DNA from: Comamonas sp.
GTDB lineage: Bacteria > Pseudomonadota > Gammaproteobacteria > Burkholderiales > Burkholderiaceae_C
Length of the DNA stretch: 9,373 nucleotides
Direction of reading: 5' to 3'
NCBI GenBank assembly: GCA_018384835.1
Contig: JAHAYB010000282.1
Span: 1 to 9,373, forward strand
The position numbers were made by a program, and so were the translations under genes. The notes beneath the pieces are model-generated. The model saw nothing but the letters and a program-made list of their open reading frames with translations, made no database searches and was not told where the DNA came from. Positions 1-4,643 of the stretch are shown piece by piece (the stretch's first letter is position 1; every line of letters starts with the position of its first letter).

Positions 1-132
1 GGCTAGACCGATTTTCCAGCCGAGGAAATAAGCAGCCAAAACCAGGCCAAATGCGGTTGTACCGACTTTGACCAGGCTAGATGCTGTAATGCCCATTTCA
101 GCAAGCTGGTGAATAATTTCAACATCAGTCAT
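1..132 (-). CDS. Small single-pass membrane protein, probable phage coat/virion protein (3' truncated by window)
   Basis: Forty-four codons are visible from ATG at 132 and the frame is still open at position 1. An in-frame ATG at 144 is an alternative start. The product has a short acidic amphipathic N-terminus (MTDVEIIHQLAEMGI), then a hydrophobic stretch around residues 27-40 containing TAFGLVLAAYFLGW, followed by a lysine. There is no cleavable signal peptide in the visible part. The start overlaps the stop of the preceding 75-residue gene by 8 bases, which suggests translational coupling. The position just after the ssDNA-binding gene, the small size and the single span fit a minor (pVII/pIX-like) or major coat protein of a filamentous phage, but there is no family-specific motif to choose between them. 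It could also be a phage membrane protein that is not in the virion. Confidence 0.55.
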   Translation of the reverse strand, partial: MTDVEIIHQLAEMGITASSLVKVGTTAFGLVLAAYFLGWKIGLA

Positions 133-352
133 TGGGATAATCATTGGGCGTACCAAGGCGGTCGAGGTCAATCACTTGCGGGAAATCGTCAGGCTCGCAA
201 TAGTCGCCAACTAGTTGAGCGACGCGCTCCATATCGTCAACGACACCCCCACCCGCCCGGTGCAAAAGTTGCACCCAAATGGGTTCCCCGCCTTGGGGAC
301 ATGGTGCTAAAAACCGGCCAGTAGCTGCTGATTGGATGATGTAGCGCGGCAT
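125..352 (-). CDS. 75-residue inovirus-type protein of unknown function
   Basis: I do not recognise a characterised family. ATG at 352 is chosen because it is preceded by AAGGGG at good distance, with the SD overlapping the stop of the ssDNA-binding gene (363). An upstream reading to 451 would run inside that gene. The product starts MPRYIIQSAATGRFL, then has a WVQLL segment (residues 26-30), a glycine patch (34-36), and an acidic C-terminal half with D39/D40, D50, D55/D56, D62, D64 and two cysteines (C18, C52). It is soluble, with no signal peptide or membrane segment. Tight packing between the ssDNA-binding gene and the small membrane protein gene implies one polycistronic phage transcript. 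A role in replication control, or as a scaffold or inhibitor, is possible, but the sequence shows none. Confidence 0.75.
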   Translation of the reverse strand: MPRYIIQSAATGRFLAPCPQGGEPIWVQLLHRAGGGVVDDMERVAQLVGDYCEPDDFPQVIDLDRLGTPNDYPND

Positions 353-362
353 TTTTTGCCCC

Positions 363-686
363 TTATGCTGCTGCTTTGGTGGCTGTTTTGGGCTTAATAG
401 CCAAAAGTGTGAGACGCACACCATCGGAAGAGGCAACAACGTCAAAATCACACAGCACAGGGATTGGGCGGCCTTGGCTCAGATGGGGGGCGTACTGCTC
501 CCACTTGTCAATTTCTGTGCTGTCACCCAGGCGGAAAGGGCGGGAGACCAGGCCAATGGTTTTGCCGTTGCTTTTTTGACCGAGGTCAACACTTAAATGG
601 AATTTTGTCGAGTCATAAATTGTGTTCTCAAACTCGCCTTTACTTGATTCGATGCCAAAAAGCAAGGCTTCACTGTTTACTTTCAT
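363..686 (-). CDS. Probable phage single-stranded DNA-binding protein (107 aa)
   Basis: In filamentous phages the small protein encoded right after the initiator coats newly made plus strands and switches replication from double-stranded to single-stranded product (gene V protein or RstB role). ATG at 686 is chosen because AGGGAAA lies about 7 bases upstream. An earlier start at 722 would overlap the replication gene and lacks such a site. The 107-residue product alternates short beta-like stretches and basic residues (for example KFHLSVDL at 28-35, GKTIGLVSRPFRLG at 41-54, VRLTLLAIKPK at 90-100) and ends in a basic-alanine tail, which is compatible with an OB-fold DNA-binding protein. Only 17 bases separate it from the stop of the initiator gene. 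The assignment rests on size, position and composition; I see no diagnostic motif. It could be another small phage protein. Confidence 0.65.
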   Translation of the reverse strand: MKVNSEALLFGIESSKGEFENTIYDSTKFHLSVDLGQKSNGKTIGLVSRPFRLGDSTEIDKWEQYAPHLSQGRPIPVLCDFDVVASSDGVRLTLLAIKPKTATKAAA

Positions 687-703
687 GGTGGTTTTCCCTA
701 GTG

Positions 704-1957
704 TTATTGGGCTACTGCCCAAGGTTGAAGAACCGAAGGCGCAAGCCGGTCAAAAGCTGCGCTTATTTCGGAGGTTTTGAACTTTTGCAATCGCCCAGGC
801 AAGTTACGGCCAGTAACCAAGCTCAGGAATAACTCTTCATCTAGGTAGTGAAAAGCCAGAGCCAAGGACTGTGAAGCGGTATCAGTGAGCCAGCGCACAG
901 AGCGAGTAACTTCGGCTTGTACGGTTTCAATAGCCTGCCTTGCCTTGACTTTGATTTTTTCGCCCACTGTTGCCGTTTTGCCGTGTTCAGCCAGGATTGC
1001 CGCGTGCCAGTCACTAGCACCCGCAAAAAAGCTATCAGGGCGGCGTAGGGCATCAACGGGCAGCTCTCGTAGCTTGTTGCCATAACGTAGCTCTACACGC
1101 TCCCAACGGGTGGCATCTTTTAGGCCGAAGAGCTGTACGCCCTTTTCGTAAACGTTTGTTTGCTTACCGGCCTCCCTAGAACCGAAGTAAAAGGAGCGTC
1201 CACGCCCACCCTCAACCCATGGCCCCACCGTATTGACAGTAGGGGTGCGGCCGCGTACATCCATCAAGCCAGCGTGCCAGTCGTCACGGATACGGTCTAG
1301 CCCCCCGGCGATGCCGTCGAAGAAGTCAAGAGCCAGGTCAATACGGGTGATTTTTGCCTCAAGCTCTTCGATAAGCGCTGCCATTTTTTTGCGCCAGCCA
1401 GGGGCTGCGAAGGTGCAGGCTGTGCCATGCAAATTGACGTGCAAGGTTTGTGCTTGCCGCTGTTGGGCGCGGCTATTGCCATTGACCAAGAAGCCTACCC
1501 AGGCACATTCAACCCCGGCGCGGACAATTGACCAACGGAAACGGTAAAAATCTTGGCCTTTTTTAAGCTCAGGAGCAACGGCGAAATCAGCACCGAGGAT
1601 GCTAGCCACCCGGTCGGCCAAGTCATAGGCTTGGGTGCTGGGGGCATAGTCGCTATCGGGTAAGTCACGCAGGAGCAGGCAAATCCGATTGCGCACGGTT
1701 AACCGCTGCTTGTCGCGCAATTGCACATGTTCGCTGTCCCATCCGCGACTGACACTCTCGTAATCTGCCCCCCAGGAGGCATCAGCAAAAACGTTGGAGA
1801 GGTCAGGAATTGGGGCATTTTTTCGCTGCACGGTAAAACGTAGCCAGTCGATATGCACAGCCTCCGTATTTTTAGCCTGGTCAGCTTGCAGCCTTAGCTT
1901 AATTTCCCGGCCTTCGAGGACTAGCGCCATTTTTTTCTTGCTTGTCATGCTACTCAC
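704..1957 (-). CDS. Rolling-circle replication initiator, Rep_trans/RstA family (417 aa)
   Basis: This protein would nick the phage double-strand origin, stay covalently bound through a tyrosine, and drive rolling-circle synthesis of the ssDNA genome. Family landmarks appear in the expected order: a beta segment followed by a glycine-cysteine element (LHVNLHGTAC, residues 172-181), the TRIDLALDFFDG motif with aspartates D207 and D211 (204-215), a YFGSR element (257-261) leading to NVYEKG with Y270 as the candidate catalytic tyrosine, and an R-x-E strand (WERVELR, 285-291). It is close to the usual length for RstA-like proteins (about 360-420). The GTG at 1957 has GAGGGGG about 6-7 bases upstream. 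ATG at 1948 is an alternative that removes three residues. The nearest candidate target site is the inverted repeat at 1984-2008, directly upstream. No frameshift or stop is seen, so the gene appears intact. Confidence 0.88.
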   Translation of the reverse strand: MSSMTSKKKMALVLEGREIKLRLQADQAKNTEAVHIDWLRFTVQRKNAPIPDLSNVFADASWGADYESVSRGWDSEHVQLRDKQRLTVRNRICLLLRDLPDSDYAPSTQAYDLADRVASILGADFAVAPELKKGQDFYRFRWSIVRAGVECAWVGFLVNGNSRAQQRQAQTLHVNLHGTACTFAAPGWRKKMAALIEELEAKITRIDLALDFFDGIAGGLDRIRDDWHAGLMDVRGRTPTVNTVGPWVEGGRGRSFYFGSREAGKQTNVYEKGVQLFGLKDATRWERVELRYGNKLRELPVDALRRPDSFFAGASDWHAAILAEHGKTATVGEKIKVKARQAIETVQAEVTRSVRWLTDTASQSLALAFHYLDEELFLSLVTGRNLPGRLQKFKTSEISAAFDRLAPSVLQPWAVAQ

Positions 1958-1983
1958 AACCTACCCCCTCTCAACGCCGTAAT

Positions 1984-2008
1984 CTCCCCGTAATTACCAT
2001 ACGGGGAG
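1984..2008. repeat. Perfect 9-bp inverted repeat, candidate replication origin hairpin
   Basis: CTCCCCGTA at 1984-1992 is the exact inverse complement of TACGGGGAG at 2000-2008, with a 7-base loop ATTACCA. It sits 27 bases upstream of the initiator start, in the divergent gap. Neither side has a T-tract, so it is not an intrinsic terminator. A hairpin with an exposed loop beside a Rep_trans gene is what a nick site would look like, but it could equally be an operator or a leader hairpin for the replication gene. Confidence 0.5.
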
Positions 2009-2035
2009 GGCGAGCAGCGCCCAAACCAACAACCA

Positions 2036-2089
2036 GCGAGTGCCGCGCCCTTCCCCCGCAGGGCGGGGCCCCCTACGCGCAACACTCGC
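2036..2089. repeat. Nested GC-rich inverted repeats in the phage intergenic region
   Basis: Outer arms GCGAGTG (2036-2042) and CACTCGC (2083-2089) enclose a GC-only inner hairpin CCCCGC (2054-2059), AGG loop, GCGGGG (2063-2068). Together they can form a cruciform or long ssDNA hairpin about 40 bases upstream of the DUF2726 gene. Filamentous phages carry such structures as packaging signal and complementary-strand origin. Position and structure support that role, but the sequence alone does not say which. Confidence 0.45.
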
Positions 2090-2128
2090 GGGCGTTCAAT
2101 TTTTTTAACCCCCGAAAGGAAAAAACAT

Positions 2129-2605
2129 ATGAAATTACTGCTTGTATTGGCGGCACTGGCACTCATTGCCTTTGTGCTACTCAAAAAAGGAAAGGCCAGT
2201 AGCGCACCAGCAGACGAAGATGAGAGGAGTAGCCCCCAAGAGCAGCCCCAAAAGCGCAAATCACCGCTTACAGAGCGAGAGCAAGCGATGCACAACAGGC
2301 TGACCCAGGCACTACCAGGGCTAGTTGTATTGGCACAGGTGAGCTTTGGTGCTTTGCTGTATGCAAAGTCCAGGGGAGCCAGAAACCGCTTTGACCGGAA
2401 AATCGCTGATTTTGTTGTCTGTAACAAGGCATACCAGGTACTGGCAGTGATTGAGCTAGACGATTCCAGCCACCGAGGTAAGGAAGAGCAAGACGCAGCA
2501 AGGGACGAGATGCTGGAAAAGGCAGGGTATCGGGTAATCCGGTATCCCAATATCCCAGATATTGATGCTGTACAAACAGACTTTGCGGCGGCATTAGCGC
2601 CATAA
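2129..2605 (+). CDS. Membrane-anchored DUF2726 (PD-(D/E)XK-like fold) protein, 158 aa
   Basis: Residues 2-18 form one hydrophobic span followed by KKGK, so the rest should face the cytoplasm. Residues 22-45 are a polar, charged linker. Residues 47-156 match the DUF2726 pattern: a leading LTEREQ helix, a strand around VVLAQVSFGALL (66-77), then ADFVV with D94, then VIELDDSSH (108-115) with E109, D111 and H115, then a KxGY-type helix/strand end (131-138). The D94 plus E109-x-D111 arrangement recalls the catalytic core of restriction-endonuclease-fold families such as DUF559 and Vsr. Catalysis is not proven, since the usual lysine is replaced by aspartate. AGGA lies about 9 bases before the ATG in CATATG. 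It is encoded divergently from the phage initiator, between it and the regulator gene, where core phage genes are not needed, so it is probably an accessory gene. Superinfection exclusion or attack on other DNA is a guess. Confidence 0.8.
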   Translation: MKLLLVLAALALIAFVLLKKGKASSAPADEDERSSPQEQPQKRKSPLTEREQAMHNRLTQALPGLVVLAQVSFGALLYAKSRGARNRFDRKIADFVVCNKAYQVLAVIELDDSSHRGKEEQDAARDEMLEKAGYRVIRYPNIPDIDAVQTDFAAALAP

Positions 2606-2612
2606 GTTCGGG

Positions 2613-2685
2613 TGTCCTCAACCTGGTCAGCCTTAGCGGGAGCTGCCAGGCTATCGCCTTGGCTGTTTTGACTAGGTTGAGGACA
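2613..2685. repeat. 17-bp inverted repeat, large hairpin after the DUF2726 gene
   Basis: The left arm at 2613-2629 (TGTCCTCAACCTGGTCA) pairs with the right arm at 2669-2685 (TGACTAGGTTGAGGACA). Sixteen of 17 pairs are Watson-Crick, and the remaining one is G-T on the plus strand. The 39-base loop has smaller self-complementary parts (AGCC at 2629-2632 with GGCT at 2661-2664). It begins 8 bases after the DUF2726 stop. There is no run of T on either side, so it is not a standard terminator. It may be a phage ssDNA structure (packaging signal or minus-strand origin) or a repressor operator pair. Confidence 0.7.
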
Positions 2686-2718
2686 TAAAAACGCTGTATG
2701 GGTCATGCTGGCAGCTCC
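2639..2718. repeat. 11-bp perfect inverted repeat overlapping the larger hairpin
   Basis: GGAGCTGCCAG at 2639-2649 is the exact inverse complement of CTGGCAGCTCC at 2708-2718. The left arm lies in the loop of the 17-bp hairpin and the right arm lies outside it. The two helices would therefore form a pseudoknot if both paired, or be alternatives. Confidence 0.6.
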
Positions 2719-2815
2719 TATAGAGTCACACCGACCAGAAGGCCAATGGATAAATTTACAAACCGCAACCTTTAGCAAATTGCTACAGGCGAAACATACC
2801 ACAGGAATTAGCAAA

Positions 2816-3064
2816 ATGCTAGACAACGACCTAAAAAATTTGAATGAGCTGATTGAGCAAGCAGCACTTGTTGCTGGAAGTCAAAAAAAATTAGCTGATT
2901 TACTAGAAATTGCACACCCCAGCCTGATCCAGATGAAGCAAGGCAAACGCCCTGCCAACTGGCGCGTTCGGGGTGGCTTGCGGGCAATCCTGGGTGAAGA
3001 CCCAGCAGCCGCATTCATGGCCGCGATGGCCGAGGACTTGGAGCAGTCCGAAAAAGAGGACTAA
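2816..3064 (+). CDS. Small helix-turn-helix regulator (82 aa), probable phage repressor/Cro-like protein
   Basis: The product is a compact DNA-binding protein. A helix-turn-helix is readable at about residues 22-46: SQKKLADLLEI (22-32) as the positioning helix, a short turn, and HPSLIQMKQGKRPANW (34-49) as recognition helix and wing. It ends in an acidic tail (EDLEQSEKED). The ATG at 2816 is preceded by AGGA 9 bases upstream. A longer frame from 2705 has no such site. It is encoded opposite to the initiator operon, the position of rstR, the repressor of CTX-type phages, so control of the replication operon is the likely job. Sequence likeness to RstR itself is not evident, and the HTH resembles short Cro/YdaS-like phage regulators. 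The inverted repeats upstream could be its operators. It lies beside a terminator at 3067-3106. It could instead be a host gene just outside the prophage. Confidence 0.75.
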   Translation: MLDNDLKNLNELIEQAALVAGSQKKLADLLEIAHPSLIQMKQGKRPANWRVRGGLRAILGEDPAAAFMAAMAEDLEQSEKED

Positions 3065-3066
3065 AA

Positions 3067-3106
3067 AAAAGCCGCCGAAGGATTTCGCGCAATCCTGGCA
3101 GCTTTT
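3067..3106 (+). terminator. Imperfect terminator after the regulator gene
   Basis: AAAAGC (3067-3072) pairs with GCTTTT (3101-3106), GCC (3074-3076) with GGC (3097-3099), and GGATT (3080-3084) with AATCC (3091-3095), with small bulges between. A four-T tail serves the plus strand. On the minus strand the run of eight T is better, so it may act in both directions. It starts three bases after the regulator stop. Confidence 0.65.
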
Positions 3107-3119
3107 GATGGGCAAGAAA

Positions 3120-3141
3120 AAAGCCCCTTGGCTGGGGCTTT
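3120..3141 (-). terminator. Intrinsic terminator of tRNA-Ser
   Basis: GGGGCTTT (3134-3141) and AAAGCCCC (3120-3127) form an 8-bp stem with a 6-base loop. On the minus strand it is followed by a T-run (3122 down to 3117), which is the classic shape. It begins seven bases after the encoded CCA of the tRNA, so it is most likely the terminator of the lysC/tRNA region. Confidence 0.8.
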
Positions 3142-3147
3142 ATCTGC

Positions 3148-3240
3148 TGGCGGAAACGAAGGGATTCGAACCCTTGATGAGGCTCAACACCCCATACTCC
3201 CTTAGCAGGGGAGCACCTTCGGCCACTCGGTCACGTTTCC
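3148..3240 (-). tRNA. tRNA-Ser (anticodon GCU), CCA encoded
   Basis: On the minus strand the gene begins GGAAACG at 3240 and ends CGTTTCC, discriminator G at 3151, CCA at 3150-3148. The 7-bp acceptor stem pairs perfectly. The anticodon arm is CTCCC-CTGCTAA-GGGAG with anticodon GCT at 3206-3204, reading AGC and AGU serine codons. A long variable arm and the T-loop GGTTCGAATCC are present, as expected for a type II serine tRNA. It is intact, so any integration here either spared the tRNA or rebuilt its 3' end. The gene lies 54 bases after the lysC stop on the same strand. Confidence 0.97.
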
Positions 3241-3251
3241 GTCAAACCGCT

Positions 3252-3257
3252 ATTGTA
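3252..3257 (-). promoter_or_regulatory. Candidate -10 box for tRNA-Ser
   Basis: TACAAT on the minus strand lies 11 bases before the mature 5' end of the tRNA, a suitable distance for a short leader. A clear -35 at 17 bases is absent; the best upstream match is TTGCAA at 20 bases. The tRNA may also be read through from lysC. Confidence 0.4.
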
Positions 3258-3294
3258 ATCACAAATTTCGGTGTTTTTTGCAAAAACTGAAAAA

Positions 3295-3789
3295 TTATGC
3301 CGCTTGCTCAGTTTTGTCCAAGCCAAAGGCGGTGTGCAGGGCGCGTACCGCCAGCTCTAGGTACTTTTCGTTGATGACCACCGAGGTCTTGATTTCAGAG
3401 GTGGAAATCATCTGGATGTTCACCCCCTCCTGGCTCAGGGCACGAAACATGGTGGAGGCCACGCCCACATGGCTGCGCATCCCAATGCCCACAATGCTGA
3501 CCTTGGCGATGCTCGGGTCGCCCAGCACTTCGCTAGCACCCAAGCTGGGAGCCACTTTTTCACGCAGCAACTCCAGCGCCTGGGCATAGTCGGCCTGACC
3601 AACGGTGAAGCTAAAGTCGGTTTTACCTTCCTTAGAGATGTTCTGGATGATGACATCCACCTCAATATTGGCATCGGCCACTGCGCCCAGGATGGTGGCT
3701 GCAACGCCAGGGGTGTCGGGTACGCCAAGCACCGAGATTTTGGCCTCGCCACGGTTGAAGGCAATGCCTGAGACAACGGCTTTTTCCAT
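3295..3789 (-). CDS. Possible separate beta subunit of aspartokinase from an internal start
   Basis: Residue 261 of lysC is a methionine whose ATG (3789) follows GAGGAAG (3804-3798) by 8 bases, a better ribosome binding site than the main lysC start has. Translation from it would give a 164-residue protein consisting of just the two ACT domains. In Corynebacterium and Bacillus aspartokinases, an in-frame internal start yields such a beta subunit for an alpha2-beta2 enzyme. The purine-rich stretch also encodes the EEDEK peptide, so it may be chance. Confidence 0.5.
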   Translation of the reverse strand: MEKAVVSGIAFNRGEAKISVLGVPDTPGVAATILGAVADANIEVDVIIQNISKEGKTDFSFTVGQADYAQALELLREKVAPSLGASEVLGDPSIAKVSIVGIGMRSHVGVASTMFRALSQEGVNIQMISTSEIKTSVVINEKYLELAVRALHTAFGLDKTEQAA

Positions 3790-4569
3790 TTTTTCGTCTT
3801 CCTCAAAAGTAATCAACGTGCCTGAGCTGGCTTCTACCGCCCAGTCAATGTCCCAAGGGGTCATGCTAGAGAGCACGCGCATGGGCACTTTGTATTTACC
3901 AGCAAACTCCACCGAGCGAATTTGCAGCACTTTGGAGCCTAGGCTGGCCATTTCCAGCATTTCCTCAAAGCTCACGCTGTGCAAGCGCCTGGCTGCGGGA
4001 ACCACACGCGGGTCGGTGGTGTACACGCCATCCACATCGGTAAAAATCAGGCATTCATCGGCTTTGAGCACGGCGGCGATGGCTAAGGCCGAAGTGTCAG
4101 AACCACCACGCCCCAAGGTGGTGATATGCCCTTGGCCATCAATGCCTTGAAAGCCAGTAATCACCACCACACGGCCAGCGTTCAAGTCTGCTTGTATGCG
4201 CTCGGTGTCAATGGATTCGATACGCGCCTTGGTGTAGCCGCTGTCTGTGCGCACGGGCACTTGCCAACCGGTGTAGCTGATGGCTTGCATCCCTTCGGCT
4301 TGCAAGGCAATGGCCAGCAGGGCAGACGATGCCTGCTCGCCAGTGGCGGCCAGCATGTCTTGCTCGCGCAGGTAGGATTTGTCGATATGTGCGGGGGCAA
4401 GCTCGCCTGCCAAGCCCAGCAGGCGGTTGGTCTCACCACTCATGGCGCTGGGAACCACCACTACTTGATGGCCAGCGCGCGCCCATTTGGCCACGCGCTT
4501 GGCAACGCTGCGAATGCGCTCGGCTGAGCCCATCGACGTACCGCCATATTTATGTACGTAAAGTGCCAT
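3295..4569 (-). CDS. lysC: Aspartokinase, lysine-sensitive type (424 aa)
   Basis: The enzyme phosphorylates L-aspartate with ATP, the first step toward lysine (and diaminopimelate), threonine and methionine, in the cytoplasm. The N-terminal kinase domain starts with VHKYGGTSMG (K7, G9-G10-T11-S12), the nucleotide/aspartate-binding signature, and later has the TTLGRGGSDTSA element. The C-terminal third carries two ACT regulatory domains, one opening around ISVLGVPDTPGVAA and the other around VSIVGIGMRSHVGVASTMF, which bind the feedback inhibitors. The length matches the about 420-residue alpha subunits of the Corynebacterium and Pseudomonas type rather than the longer E. coli LysC (449). The ATG at 4569 gives the conserved MALYVHKYGGTS start but has no good ribosome binding site. 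The gene lies 74 bases after tilS and 54 bases before tRNA-Ser. Confidence 0.97.
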   Translation of the reverse strand: MALYVHKYGGTSMGSAERIRSVAKRVAKWARAGHQVVVVPSAMSGETNRLLGLAGELAPAHIDKSYLREQDMLAATGEQASSALLAIALQAEGMQAISYTGWQVPVRTDSGYTKARIESIDTERIQADLNAGRVVVITGFQGIDGQGHITTLGRGGSDTSALAIAAVLKADECLIFTDVDGVYTTDPRVVPAARRLHSVSFEEMLEMASLGSKVLQIRSVEFAGKYKVPMRVLSSMTPWDIDWAVEASSGTLITFEEDEKMEKAVVSGIAFNRGEAKISVLGVPDTPGVAATILGAVADANIEVDVIIQNISKEGKTDFSFTVGQADYAQALELLREKVAPSLGASEVLGDPSIAKVSIVGIGMRSHVGVASTMFRALSQEGVNIQMISTSEIKTSVVINEKYLELAVRALHTAFGLDKTEQAA

Positions 4570-4582
4570 GGAATGTCATGCC

Positions 4583-4630
4583 GGGCAACCCAATACGGCC
4601 TCTGCCCTGGCCTGCCGCCTGTGGTTGCCC
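4583..4630 (-). promoter_or_regulatory. Inverted repeat in the lysC leader
   Basis: GGGCAACC (4583-4590) and GGTTGCCC (4623-4630) are a perfect 8-bp inverted repeat with a 32-base loop that itself contains GGCC-type pairing. It occupies most of the 74-base tilS-lysC gap and ends 13 bases before the lysC ATG. Neither strand has a T-tract after it, so it is not a terminator. A structure so close to the start could affect lysC translation; no known riboswitch core is visible. Confidence 0.4.
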
Positions 4631-4643
4631 TAAAAAAGAAGTA

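Larger units (their letters stand above)
2606..2815. other. Non-coding gap between DUF2726 gene and regulator, with two competing inverted repeats
   Basis: I find no convincing gene here. The in-frame extension upstream of 2816 begins at 2705 but has no ribosome binding site and its composition does not look like protein. The gap is dominated by inverted repeats (described separately at 2613-2685 and 2639-2718). No promoter with both hexamers at proper spacing could be assigned. Confidence 0.6.
1..3115. mobile_element. Inovirus (filamentous phage) prophage, one end only; boundaries approximate
   Basis: The block combines a Rep_trans/RstA-like initiator, a gene of ssDNA-binding-protein size directly after it, small overlapping genes running toward a single-span membrane protein, and a divergent helix-turn-helix gene. 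That order is the replication module of CTX-type filamentous phages. The left end is outside the window. The right end must lie after the regulator (stop at 3064) and before the tRNA (3148), but no attachment repeat can be defined with only one end visible. No integrase or transposase is seen, so the element either integrates through host XerC/D or carries its recombinase beyond the left edge. The morphogenesis genes (pIII and Zot/pI) that would settle the identification are not visible. Confidence 0.75.

Noticed and set aside
1954..2826. Long minus-strand open frame (290 codons) across the DUF2726 gene
   Set aside because: It is antisense to a gene with a recognisable domain and good ribosome binding site, and its own translation shows no domain.
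3065..3150. A dif-like XerC/D site at the junction
   Set aside because: GGATTTCGCGCAATCC at 3080-3095 is palindromic, but there is no recognisable XerD arm; it is better explained as the terminator stem.
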